Assembly: GCF_016862395.1 (NCBI RefSeq)
Contig: NZ_BOMW01000053.1
Span: 34,568-98,567 of the forward strand
Length of the DNA stretch: 64,000 nt
Direction: 5' to 3'
Origin: Actinoplanes siamensis
Lineage (GTDB): Bacteria > Actinomycetota > Actinomycetes > Mycobacteriales > Micromonosporaceae
This document shows, piece after piece, positions 8,528 through 17,800 of this stretch; within the stretch, counting starts at the first letter, position 1; each line of letters begins with the position of its first letter. A program made the translations under genes and the position numbers. The notes below the pieces were generated by a model, which worked only from the letters and a program-made list of their open reading frames with translations, was not told the DNA's origin and searched no databases.

Positions 8528-9700
8528 ATGAATTCGCACCCCCGGTCCCATCGCAAAAGTAGTTTTGGGCGTTCTGCCTTGATTGTCATGCTTGTCCTTG
8601 CCGCGGTAACCGGCGCGGCAGTCGGTGGGATCGCCGTGGTCGAACGCGGCGGCGGTGCGAGCTGGCATTCGTCGTCGTCCACGCCGACGCCCGGAAGGTC
8701 TGCGGCGGTCCGCGAGGAGTCCACGGCTGCCGAGTCGCTCACCCTCTCCGCCACCGGCGACATCATGATGTCCAGCGCGCCGAACGGGCTGCCCCCGAAG
8801 AACGGCGCCGGATTCTTCGACTCGGTCCGCGAGGGCCTCGCGTCCGATCTGGTGATGGGCAATCTGGAACAGCCGCTCACCGACGACACCGGCGCCTCCA
8901 AGTGCGGTTCGCCGGCTCGGCCGAACTGCTTCGCGTTCCGTTCCCCGCCGTCCTACGCCGGGCACCTCAAGGACGGCGGATTCCAGCTCCTGAACACGGC
9001 GAACAATCACGCCAACGACTTCGGCGCGGCCGGCTACCGCAACACCGTCGAGGCCCTGGAGGGCGCCGGGTTGCAATACACCGGCGCGCGGGACCAGATC
9101 ACCACGATGGAGATCAAGGGCGTCAAGGTCGCGGTGATCGGATTCTCGCCGTACGCCGGGGCCAACAACCTCAACGACCTCGCGCAGGCCCGCGACATCG
9201 TGCAACGGGCCAAGTCCGAGGCCGACCTGGTGGTGGTGCAGGCGCACATGGGCGCCGAGGGTGTCGAGAAGAACCACGTGCGGCCGGGCAGCGAGAACTT
9301 CTTCGGGGAGAACCGCGGCGACCCCGTCAAGTTCAGCCACACGGTCATCGACGCGGGCGCCGACCTGGTCATCGGGCACGGGCCGCACGTGCTGCGCGGG
9401 ATGGAGTTCTACCAGGGCAAGCTGATCGCCTACAGCCTCGGCAACTTCGCCGGCGGCGGGCGCACGCTCTCCAAGACCGGGATCCTGAAGTACGCCGGGA
9501 TCCTGCGCGTGACCCTGCGCAAGGACGGGTCGTACGCGGGTGGTCAGTTCCTCTCCACCTACCTCGACGGCGACGGTCTGCCCACCCGGGACACCGCCGA
9601 CGAGCGTGGCCGGGATCTGGTCAACACCCTGACCGAGGCGGACTTCGGAAGCACCGGGGCGTCGATCGGGGCGGACGGGGCGATCAAGCCGTCGGCGTGA
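8528..9700 (+). CDS. CapA-family (PGA_cap) exported metallophosphatase-like protein
   Basis: A 390-residue protein with an N-terminal membrane or signal segment (residues about 16-38, LIVMLVLAAVTGAAVGG) and a CapA/poly-gamma-glutamate-synthesis domain. Family motifs are SATGDIMM, NLEQPL, NTANNHANDFG, VVVQAHMGAE, IGHGPHVLRG and YSLGNFAGGG. The fold resembles calcineurin-like phosphoesterases, with His, Asp and Asn metal ligands. CapA proteins take part in capsule or cell-surface polymer handling outside the membrane, but no capB/capC partner lies nearby, so the substrate is unknown. I chose the ATG at 8528, just before the signal sequence. A GTG at 8444 in the same frame would add 28 unlikely residues. 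It is inserted between crp and nth relative to M. tuberculosis. Confidence 0.8.
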   Translation: MNSHPRSHRKSSFGRSALIVMLVLAAVTGAAVGGIAVVERGGGASWHSSSSTPTPGRSAAVREESTAAESLTLSATGDIMMSSAPNGLPPKNGAGFFDSVREGLASDLVMGNLEQPLTDDTGASKCGSPARPNCFAFRSPPSYAGHLKDGGFQLLNTANNHANDFGAAGYRNTVEALEGAGLQYTGARDQITTMEIKGVKVAVIGFSPYAGANNLNDLAQARDIVQRAKSEADLVVVQAHMGAEGVEKNHVRPGSENFFGENRGDPVKFSHTVIDAGADLVIGHGPHVLRGMEFYQGKLIAYSLGNFAGGGRTLSKTGILKYAGILRVTLRKDGSYAGGQFLSTYLDGDGLPTRDTADERGRDLVNTLTEADFGSTGASIGADGAIKPSA

Positions 9701-9714
9701 CCGGCGGTGCGGCG

Positions 9715-9726
9715 TACTCTTTACCG
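9715..9726 (+). promoter_or_regulatory. Leaderless promoter -10 of nth
   Basis: TACTCT at 9715-9720 followed by 6 bases and GTG at 9727, supporting the longer nth start. Confidence 0.5.
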
Positions 9727-10575
9727 GTGACTCGTCCCCGCACCGCGCCCACCGACCCCGGGCCAGCCGTGCTGGAGCGGTCGATGAAGCGCTTCGCGGG
9801 GGAGACGCCGATCGGGCGCAAGCGCCGGGCCCGCAAGATGGCCCGGCTGCTCGCCGACACGCATCCGGACGCGCACTGCGAGCTCGACTTCACCACGCCG
9901 CTGGAGCTGGCCGTGGCGACCATCCTCTCGGCACAGACCACAGACGTCCGGGTGAACCAGGTGACTCCGGTGCTCTTCCGGAAATACCGGTCCGCCGCCG
10001 ACTACGCCTCCGCCGACCGGGCCGAGATGGAGGCGGTCCTGCGCCCGACCGGGTTCTTCCGGGCCAAGACGAACTCGCTGATCAGCCTCGGACAGGAGCT
10101 TCTCGCGTCGCACGGTGGTGAGCTGCCCGGCAAACTGGACGAGCTGGTCAAGCTGCCGGGCATCGGGCGCAAGACCGCCAACGTGATCCTCGGCAACGCG
10201 TTCGGCGTTCCCGGGATCACCGTGGACACCCACTTCCGGCGCCTCACCAACCGGTTCGGGTGGGTCCGGGAGGACGACCCCGTCAAGATCGAGTCCCTGG
10301 TCGCCGACCTGATCGAGAAGCGCGACTGGACCATGCTGTCGCACCGGGTGATCTTCCACGGCCGGCGGGTCTGCCACGCCCGGAAGCCGGCCTGCGGCGC
10401 CTGCACGCTGGCGGCGGCCTGCCCGTCCTTCGGGACCGGCCCCACCGAGGCGGCGCCCGCGGCCAAACTCCTGAAAGGGCCACGCGCCCGGGAACTGGCC
10501 GTCGCCGCCGGGGTCGATCCGGAGCTGGTGCCGGCCGCCGCCGTGCTCGCGTCGCCCGATGCGGACGAGTCGTGA
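9727..10575 (+). CDS. nth: Endonuclease III (DNA glycosylase/AP lyase)
   Basis: Removes oxidised pyrimidines and cleaves abasic sites in base excision repair. The helix-hairpin-helix LPGIGRKTANVILGNAFG with its catalytic Lys and the downstream Asp in TVDTHF are clear. The C-terminal iron-sulfur loop has the Cys ligands in CHARKPACGACTLAAAC. Length with the GTG start is 282 residues. A second start, ATG at 9784, has a GGAG ribosome site and would give 263 residues, closer to most relatives. The leaderless -10 favours the first, so either or both may be used. The stop overlaps the next gene by GTGA, so they are co-translated. Confidence 0.93.
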   Translation: MTRPRTAPTDPGPAVLERSMKRFAGETPIGRKRRARKMARLLADTHPDAHCELDFTTPLELAVATILSAQTTDVRVNQVTPVLFRKYRSAADYASADRAEMEAVLRPTGFFRAKTNSLISLGQELLASHGGELPGKLDELVKLPGIGRKTANVILGNAFGVPGITVDTHFRRLTNRFGWVREDDPVKIESLVADLIEKRDWTMLSHRVIFHGRRVCHARKPACGACTLAAACPSFGTGPTEAAPAAKLLKGPRARELAVAAGVDPELVPAAAVLASPDADES

Positions 10576-11123
10576 GGGCGTTCCCGCCGGTCCTGGCGGC
10601 CGTGCTGCTGCTCGCCGGGTGCACCTCCACGGAGTCGCCCGCCGAGCAGGTGTCCTCGCCGTTCGTGGCCTGTGCCGCGGCCGCGGGCGCCGCCTCCCCG
10701 CCCGCCGCCGGCCTCCCGGACATCTCGGTGGACTGCTTCGCCGGTGGCGATGCGGTGAGCCTGCGTGGCCTGCACGGCCCAGCCGTGATCAATATCTGGG
10801 CGACGTTCTGCGGACCCTGCCGGGAGGAGCTCCCGCTCATCCAGCGACTCGCGGACGCCACCGCCGGCAAGCTCACCGTGCTCGGGCTGAACACCGGCGA
10901 CACGCGGTCGGCGGCGGCCTCCTTCGGGACCGACCACGGTGTCAGCATGCCGACTCTGTTCGACCCGGACCGGAAGGCGATCACGGCGCTCGGCGTGGTC
11001 AACCTGCCCAGCACGATCTTCGTCGACGCGCGGGGACAGGTCTACACCCACCGCGACACGATGGACGCGGCCGAGCTGACCGAGCTGGTACGCCAGCACG
11101 CCGGGCTGTCGGTGACGCTGTGA
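10572..11123 (+). CDS. Thioredoxin-like (TlpA/ResA-type) lipoprotein
   Basis: A 183-residue exported thiol-disulfide oxidoreductase. It has a lipoprotein signal with lipobox LLAGC (Cys at about residue 17) and a thioredoxin fold with the active site WATFCGPCR (about 76-84). The cis-Pro region is NLPSTIFVD. It matches Rv3673c by position and type. It is likely anchored outside the membrane, reducing or oxidising cysteines in cell-envelope proteins. The neighbouring protease MarP needs a disulfide in this family, so it is a possible client (inference). The GTG start overlaps the nth stop. Confidence 0.85.
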   Translation: MRAFPPVLAAVLLLAGCTSTESPAEQVSSPFVACAAAAGAASPPAAGLPDISVDCFAGGDAVSLRGLHGPAVINIWATFCGPCREELPLIQRLADATAGKLTVLGLNTGDTRSAAASFGTDHGVSMPTLFDPDRKAITALGVVNLPSTIFVDARGQVYTHRDTMDAAELTELVRQHAGLSVTL

Positions 11124-11238
11124 CAGGGCCGAGAGCCGCCGGCACCGGCCGCGCGGGGTCGTGCACGCCGCAGGCGCCTCCTGGACGCGCCCGGCGGCGT
11201 ACCCCCGGATCGGTTCCCCGGGTCTGCCGGCGGCCCGC

Positions 11239-11967
11239 ATGAGCCGGGGTGTGCCGCTGGACCGGCCCGGCGATCTGCCGTCCTGGTTCGAGCCGCTGCT
11301 GAACCGGGTCGCCGAGTCCCGCGCCGAGGACTTCAGCATGCTGCGCCGGCCGGTCGGCGCCGGTGGCCGCGCCAGCGCGGTGCTGGTGCTGCTCGGCGAG
11401 AGCCCACCCGCCGTGGACACTCCCGGTGGCCCGGACCTGCTGATCCTGCAGCGGGCCGCGACCATGCGCAACCACGCCGGCCAGCCCGCCTTCCCGGGCG
11501 GCGCCACCGACCCGGAGGACGCCGACGCCGTGGCGACAGCGCTGCGCGAGGCCGACGAGGAGGTCGGGCTCGACCCGTCCAGCGCCGTGCCCCTGGCCCT
11601 GCTGCCGGAGCTGTGGATCCCGGTCAGCCGATTCTCGGTCACCCCGGTGCTGGCCTGGTGGCGGCGCCCGCACCCGGTCCACCCACGGCAGGCCACCGAG
11701 GTCGCGCACGTGGCCCGACTGCCGATCAGTGAACTCGCCGACCCCGCGAACCGTATCCGGGTGCGACACCCGAGCGGCTGGATCGGACCGGCCTTCCAGG
11801 TCCGCGGACTGCTCGTCTGGGGTTTCACGGCGGGAGTGATCTCGGTGCTGCTCGACATGGCAGGCTGGGCACGCTCGTGGGAGCGGGGTCGTGTGGTGGA
11901 TCTGCCGGACGCCGCGGCCCCGGTGCCGGCGGCGCGCGGCGGCGCACCCGACGAGGTGGTGCCGTGA
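11239..11967 (+). CDS. NUDIX hydrolase, CoA pyrophosphatase type
   Basis: A 242-residue NUDIX protein of the NudL/UPF0035 subgroup. LQRAATMRNHAGQPAFPGG is the subgroup signature, and TALREADEEVGL completes the NUDIX box with its metal-binding glutamates. The two parts are separated by two residues more than the classic motif, as in this subgroup. The predicted reaction is hydrolysis of CoA or acyl-CoA to 4'-phosphopantetheine and 3',5'-ADP. Position matches Rv3672c. I placed the start at ATG 11239. A GTG at 11161 is possible and would add 26 residues of poor coding character. It is followed by marP, which seems to have its own promoter. Confidence 0.8.
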   Translation: MSRGVPLDRPGDLPSWFEPLLNRVAESRAEDFSMLRRPVGAGGRASAVLVLLGESPPAVDTPGGPDLLILQRAATMRNHAGQPAFPGGATDPEDADAVATALREADEEVGLDPSSAVPLALLPELWIPVSRFSVTPVLAWWRRPHPVHPRQATEVAHVARLPISELADPANRIRVRHPSGWIGPAFQVRGLLVWGFTAGVISVLLDMAGWARSWERGRVVDLPDAAAPVPAARGGAPDEVVP

Positions 11968-11982
11968 CGTGCGCCTGACTTC

Positions 11983-11994
11983 TATGTTGAGTGA
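11983..11994 (+). promoter_or_regulatory. Leaderless promoter -10 of marP
   Basis: TATGTT at 11983-11988 followed by 6 bases and GTG at 11995. Confidence 0.55.
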
Positions 11995-13173
11995 GTGCCC
12001 GTGGTCGATGTCATCCTGATCGTGCTCATGCTGCTGTTCGCGATCAGCGGCTACCGCCAGGGATTTGTGATCGGTGCGCTCTCCCTCGGCGGCTTCTTCA
12101 GCGGTGTCCTGATCGGCCTGCAGCTCGGCCCGTTGCTGGCCAGGCAGTTCGGCGACGGCACGGTCCGCATGGTGGTCGCGCTCGCCGTGATCCTCGCCCT
12201 GGCCGTGCTCGGGCAGACGCTGGCCGGCTGGCTCGGCACCAGCCTGCGCAAGGCGATCTTCAACCGGCCGCTGCAGCATCTCGACGACGCCGGCGGCGCG
12301 GTCGTCTCGGTGGTCGCGGTCCTGCTGGCCGCGTGGCTGGTCGCGGTGCCGATGGGCTCCACCCCCTTCCCCGGGATCAACAAGGCGGTCCGCAGCAGCG
12401 CGATCCTCGGCGGCATCAACGGGCTGATGCCGGAGCAGGCGCAGGCCCTCTCCTCGGCGCTGCGGGAGACGCTGGACACCAACGGCTTCCCGGACGTCTT
12501 CGGCGGCCTGGCCCGCACCCAGGCCAAAGAGGTCGCCGAGCCGGACCCGGCACTGAGGAACTCGAAGATCGTGCAGACCTCCAAGCAGTCCGTGCTCAAG
12601 GTCCTCGGGGCGGCGCCGAGCTGCTCCCGGCGGATCGAGGGGACCGGCTTCGTGTACGCGGACGAGCGGGTGATGACCAACGCGCACGTGGTGGCCGGAA
12701 CCCGGGACGTCGTCGTGGAGACGAACCGGGGGCAGCTGGAGGGCACGGTGGTGGTCTACGACCCGAAACGCGACCTCGCGGTGATCCGGGTGCCCGGTCT
12801 CGAGGCGCCGGCCATGCCGTTCGTGACGAAGAAGGCGGCTTCCGGGGCGAGCGCGATCGTGCTGGGCTATCCGCAGGACGGACCGTACAACGCCCAGTCC
12901 GCCCGGGTCCGGGACGTCGGCGACATCACCGGCCCGGACATCTACGAGTCGGGCGACGTGACCCGGGAGATCTACACGATCAAGTCGCTGGTCCGCAGCG
13001 GCAACTCCGGCGGCCCGCTGATCGCCCCGTCCGGCGAGGTGATCGGCGTGATCTTCGCGGCCGCGGCCGACGACAAGAACGTGGGCTTCGCGCTCACGGC
13101 CGCCGAGGCGGCTCCGATCGCCAAGCTGGGGCGGGAGAGCACCCGGAGCGTCAAGACCGGGGAGTGTGCCTGA
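11995..13173 (+). CDS. marP: MarP-like membrane serine protease (CvpA domain + trypsin domain)
   Basis: A 392-residue protein. Residues 1-150 hold four hydrophobic CvpA-type segments, followed by an extracytoplasmic chymotrypsin-like domain. The catalytic triad is His231 (TNAHVV), Asp260 (KRDLAV) and Ser338 (GNSGGP). Cys210 and Cys391 stand where M. tuberculosis MarP has the disulfide C214-C395, and the triad is equally spaced (H235, D264, S343 there). MarP is known to be needed for acid and oxidative-stress survival in mycobacteria and to process a peptidoglycan hydrolase. The same role here is inferred. The GTG start is leaderless. Confidence 0.92.
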   Translation: MPVVDVILIVLMLLFAISGYRQGFVIGALSLGGFFSGVLIGLQLGPLLARQFGDGTVRMVVALAVILALAVLGQTLAGWLGTSLRKAIFNRPLQHLDDAGGAVVSVVAVLLAAWLVAVPMGSTPFPGINKAVRSSAILGGINGLMPEQAQALSSALRETLDTNGFPDVFGGLARTQAKEVAEPDPALRNSKIVQTSKQSVLKVLGAAPSCSRRIEGTGFVYADERVMTNAHVVAGTRDVVVETNRGQLEGTVVVYDPKRDLAVIRVPGLEAPAMPFVTKKAASGASAIVLGYPQDGPYNAQSARVRDVGDITGPDIYESGDVTREIYTIKSLVRSGNSGGPLIAPSGEVIGVIFAAAADDKNVGFALTAAEAAPIAKLGRESTRSVKTGECA

Positions 13174-13229
13174 GCGGCCTGCTCGTTCCGGTCCGGCCTG
13201 CCCCGTCTACGCGGCCTCAGCCGGCTACC

Positions 13230-14747
13230 TCAGCCTGCGGCGCCGGCGAAGCGGCTGATGGTGACCGCCCCGGCCAGGGCGGAGATCACCAGCAGGGCGA
13301 TCGCCAGGAAGCGGCCCCGCTGCGATCCTTCCGGCCGCGCCGTCGCGGGCGCGGCCCAGCCGCCGGCGTTCGCCTCCGAGGTGGCCGCGGCCTGCTGTGG
13401 GGAGTCCCCGCTCGGCGCCGACTGCGCCTGCCCCGAGGCCGGCGCACTGCCGAAACGGGCCACCCCGGCCGGCGGAGTGTTGTCCAGCGGATTGCCGGCC
13501 GCCTCCGGCACGCTGGCGGTGAGCGCGCCGGTCGGGTCGATCAGGCCGAAGCCGAAGACGTCGTCACGGCCCGGAGCGCCACGGTCCTTCGCGGTCCGGA
13601 TGATCCGGTTGATCACGTCCGCGGCCGGCATGCCCGGCCAGCGTGAACGGATCAGCGCCGCGGTCCCGGCCACCATCGGTGCGGCGAAGCTGGTGCCCTG
13701 CACCTTCCAGTAACCCCCGGGCTTGGCGCCGACCAGCTCGGTCGCGGGCGCGGTCACCACGGTCTCCCTGCCGGTGATCGAACCGGACCACAGGTCGGTG
13801 CCGTTGCGCTCCACACCGGCGACCGCTATCACGCCTGGCTCACGAGCCGGGTACCACACCCCGCGCGCGGCCGACGACGACGCGTTCACGTTGCCGGTGC
13901 AGGCGATCACCACGACATCCTTGGCGAACGCGTAGTCCAGCGCGGCGGCCAGGGCCGGGCTGTTCGCGCTGCCGCCGAGCGACAGGTTCACCACCCGGGC
14001 GCCGTGGTCGACCGCCCAGCGCAGGCCTTTCGCCACGACCAGCGCGTCGTCGTACCGGTTCTGCTCATCCAGTACCCGGACCGGGAGGATCTTGGCCTTC
14101 GGGGCGATGCCCACCACGCCGGTGTTGTCGTCGGCGCGGCCGGCGATGATGCCGGAGACCGTGGTGCCGTGACCGACCGCGTCGGTGTCACCGTCACCCT
14201 TGCTGTTCACCAGGTCCAGCCCGGGCAGCACCTGACCCTCCAGATCGGGGTGGTGCGCGTCGACTCCGGAGTCGATCACCGCGACCGTGATGCCGGCGCC
14301 GTCCGCATAGGTCCACGCGTCGGTGAGGTCGAGGGTCTGCAGCTGCCACTCCTGCGCCCGGACGGTGTCCACCGCCGCTCCGGGCTCGGCCAGCGGCTTG
14401 CCCACCGTGGTGCCGTCGACCACCTCGCCGTAGCCGGGCTCGGCCAGCACCGTCCCCTGCCGGAGGTTCGGCCTCGCGGCGAAGGCGGGCACCGCCCTCT
14501 GCCGGGACGTCGGCGTCGCGGTGAAGGCGGATGCCGACTCGGCCGGTGGCGTCCCCTGCCGGGACGTCGGCGTCGCGGTGAAGGCGGATGCCGGCTCCGC
14601 CAGTGGCGGCCCCGACACGGCGGAGGCGGGCGCCGCGGCCGGCAGCACCGCGACGAGACCGGCCAGCGCCGCCACCCCGAAACGCCGCGCGCTCAGCAAC
14701 GGAAACCGCGGCTGCCGCGGCGGGGAGGTCGCGCTCACTCTGGTCAC
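13230..14747 (-). CDS. mycP: Mycosin: subtilisin-like membrane protease of type VII secretion
   Basis: A 505-residue S8 protease with an N-terminal signal sequence (about 22-43). The catalytic residues are Asp (AVIDSGVD, about 157), His (GHGTTVSG, about 191) and Ser (GTSFAAPMVAG, about 352). A single C-terminal membrane helix (FLAIALLVISALAG) follows a Pro/Ala/Ser-rich linker. MycP anchors to and stabilises the ESX membrane complex. Between signal and catalytic domain there are about 60 extra residues built from repeats of a 19-residue unit (FTATPTSRQ...). The next gene downstream in transcription would be marP, which is convergent. EccC lies 85 bases upstream on the same strand, so both can be co-transcribed. 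Start GTG at 14747. Confidence 0.9.
   Translation of the reverse strand: MTRVSATSPPRQPRFPLLSARRFGVAALAGLVAVLPAAAPASAVSGPPLAEPASAFTATPTSRQGTPPAESASAFTATPTSRQRAVPAFAARPNLRQGTVLAEPGYGEVVDGTTVGKPLAEPGAAVDTVRAQEWQLQTLDLTDAWTYADGAGITVAVIDSGVDAHHPDLEGQVLPGLDLVNSKGDGDTDAVGHGTTVSGIIAGRADDNTGVVGIAPKAKILPVRVLDEQNRYDDALVVAKGLRWAVDHGARVVNLSLGGSANSPALAAALDYAFAKDVVVIACTGNVNASSSAARGVWYPAREPGVIAVAGVERNGTDLWSGSITGRETVVTAPATELVGAKPGGYWKVQGTSFAAPMVAGTAALIRSRWPGMPAADVINRIIRTAKDRGAPGRDDVFGFGLIDPTGALTASVPEAAGNPLDNTPPAGVARFGSAPASGQAQSAPSGDSPQQAAATSEANAGGWAAPATARPEGSQRGRFLAIALLVISALAGAVTISRFAGAAG
14455..14592. repeat. 57-bp tandem repeat in mycP N-terminal region
   Basis: A 37-base identical core occurs at 14499-14535 and 14556-14592, a 57-base period equal to 19 codons. 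A third, degenerate copy lies at about 14455-14489. The reading frame is kept in every unit. Confidence 0.85.
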
Positions 14748-14832
14748 GGGTCGGCGTCGCCATTCTGATGATGGTCAGTCGATGGGGGGAGATTACTCCG
14801 AAAACGTTGCGCGTCGCTGCGGTCCCGGGTGC

Positions 14833-17800
14833 CTAATCGCACCGCGAGTCTGTCACCGGCCCGCTTTCCTGATGGGCCAGCTGGATCAGGCGGACGCCCT
14901 CCCGTCTGGTGACCAGCCGGCCACGCCCCGGCGGCAGCCGTTCCGGCCGGACGGTGCCGATCAGCGCGCCCTCCTCCGGTGGCCCGGACATCACCAGGCC
15001 GGGCGCGGACAGCTCGCGCAGCCGCTGGATCACCGGCTCGTAGAGCGCCCGCGCCGCGCCGCCGGCCCGCCGGGTGAGGATCAGGTGCAGGCCGATGTCC
15101 CGGGCCTGCGGCAGGTGCTCCAGGAGCGGCGTCAGCGGGTTGACCGGCCCCGCCACCACCAGGTCGTAGTCGTCGACCAGCACGAACAGTTCCGGCCCGG
15201 TCCACCAGGACCGGTCCCGCAGCTGTCTCGTGGTGACCTCCGGGCCGGGCAGGCGCTTGTCCATGTACCCGGCGACCGAGCGCATCAGGTCCAGGGTGGG
15301 CTGGGCCTGCATGCCGTACCCGATCCGGTGTTCGGTCTCCGGCAGGTCCATCAGGCTGCGGCGGTAGTCGACCAGGATGACCCGCGCCTGAGCCGGCGCG
15401 AATCGGCTGGTCACCGAGGTGGCCAGGGCGCGCAGGAAGGAGGACTTTCCGCACTCCGCGTCACCGAACAGCAGGAAGTGCGGGTCGGTGGCGAAGTCGA
15501 CGGTCACCGGTTCCAGATCGGCCTCGGCCAGGCCGATCGGCAGCCGCAGGCCCTCGCCGGCGTCCGAGATCTCGGTGTACGCCACCGTCGCCGGCAACAG
15601 CCGCACCCGCGGAGCGGCCGCCCCGGGCCAGGCCGACGACACCGCCTTCACCAGCTCGGCGGTGTCGCCCAGCGAACTCACCTCGGGCCGCACCGTGAGC
15701 AGGTGCAGCCACTGCCCGGGGAGCGCCGGGTGCTCGGCCACGCCGCGCCCGGGCTGCTGCTCCGGCACCGCCGCCGCGGCGCGCCGCCCGACGTGCGAGT
15801 CCGATGTGTCCCCGAGACGCAGCTCCACCCGGGAGCCGAAGAGGTCCCGCACGGCCGGCCGGAAGTCCATCCACCGGGAGGCGGCGGCCACCAGATGGAT
15901 CCCGTACGACAGGCCGCGCGTCGCCAGATCGGTCAGCACCGGCTCCAGCTCCTCGAAGTCGGTGCGCACCGTGGCCCAGCCGTCCACCACCAGGAACACG
16001 TCGGCACCGCCCCGCGACCGCCGGAACTCCGCCATCGAACCGACCCCGAGCTCGGCGAACGACCGCTCGCGCCCGGCCAGCAGGGTGACCATCTCGCCCA
16101 CGGTGCGGCGTACGCCCTCGGCCTCCAGCCTCCCGAACACCCCGCCCACGTGCGGCAGCCCACGCAGCCCGCCCAGCGACCCGCCGCCGAAGTCCAGGCA
16201 GTACACCTGCGCCTCGGCCGGCGTGTGGGTCAGCGCCAGCCCGCAGACCAGCGAGCGCAGCGCGGTGGACTTGCCGCTGAGCGTGCCGCCGACCACCGCC
16301 ACGTGCCCGGCCGCCCCGCCGAGCTGCAGCCAGAGCACGTCCCGCAGCTGTTCCCGGGGCTTGTCCACCAGCGCGACAGGCACCTGCAGCGCGCCGTGCA
16401 GCGCCGGGTTGGCGCAGGACAGCCCGCGCTCGGTGGACACGACCGGCGGCCCGAGCAGGTCGTCCAGGGCGGCCGATCCGTCCAGCGGCGGGAGCCAGAC
16501 CTGGTGGGCCGGCGGTCCCTGCCCGGCCATCCGGTCCACCAGCACGCCGAGCAGCGTCGGCTGCTCCCGGGGCTCCTCGGCGACCATCGGCAGCGCCGCG
16601 GGCGCCGGCGCCACCGCCCGCGTGGTGTAGGGCATCACCCGGGTCTCGACCGGCCGGTCCGGGGAGTTGATCCGGCGCAGCGGCCCGGACACGAACGCCC
16701 CGCGGAACCGGATCGGCGGCCCGGTGCCGGCCTTCAGGTAGGCGTGCCCGGGCGCGCCCGGGAGTTCCGCGGCGTCCGGCACGCCGAGCACCACCCGCGA
16801 TTCCATGCCGTTGAAGGTCTTCAACCCGATCCGGTACGACAGATGCGTGTCCAGCCCCCGCAGCCGCCCCTCCTCCAACCGCTGGCTGGCCAGCAGCAGA
16901 TGCACTCCGAGCGACCGCCCCACCCGCCCGATCTGCAGGAACATGTCGATGAAGTCGGGCTTGTGCAGGAGCAGCTCGGCGAACTCGTCCACGATCACGA
17001 CGAGCGACGGCAACGGTGGCAGAGCCGCGCCCGCCACCCGGGCCCGCTCGTAGTCCGGCAGCCCGGCGAAGTTCCCCGCCCGGCGCAGCAGCTCCTGGCG
17101 GCGGATCAGCTCGCCGTCGATCGCCTCCGCCATCCGGTCGACCAGCGGCAGCTCGTCGCGCAGATTGGTGATCAGCGCGGCGGTGTGCGGCAGCCGGTCC
17201 AGGGAGGCGAACGTCGCCCCGCCCTTGAAGTCGATCAGCACGAAGTTCAGCGACTCCGAGGAATGCGTGCCGGCCAGCGCCAGCACCAGCGTGCGCAGCA
17301 GCTCGGACTTGCCCGACCCGGTGGCGCCGATCAGCAGGCCGTGCGGACCCATCCCGCCCTGTGCGGACTCCTTCAGGTCCAGCTCGACCGGCAGCCCCTC
17401 GGCGGTCACCCCGATCGGCACCCGCAGCCGGTTCCGGGCCGGCCGCGGCTGCCAGCCCCGCGCCGGGCGGAAGCCCTCCGGGTCGCCGATGCCGAGCAGG
17501 TCGGTGAACGCGGCCTCGGCCGCGGCCGGCGTCCCGTCCGGATCGGCGGTGCCGGCCAGGCGCAGCGGCGTGAGCCGGCGGGCGATCGCCTCGGCGGCGG
17601 CCGCCGGCAGCGCGTCGGCCCGCCCGGCCTCGGTCTCGGTGTCCATCGTGGTGGTGCGCAGGGCACCGGACCGGTCCACGTCCAGCACCAGAGCGGCCCG
17701 GTCGAGCAGCCTCGGCGGCGGTGTGTCCAGATCCAGCACGGTCACTCCGTCCGGGCCGTCGCCGCCCGGGAGCGGGCCGGCGCCGTCCCGGACGATCACC

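Noticed and set aside
11161..11238. Upstream GTG start for the NUDIX gene
   Set aside because: Not excluded, but the added residues have poor coding character. ATG 11239 gives the typical family N-terminus.
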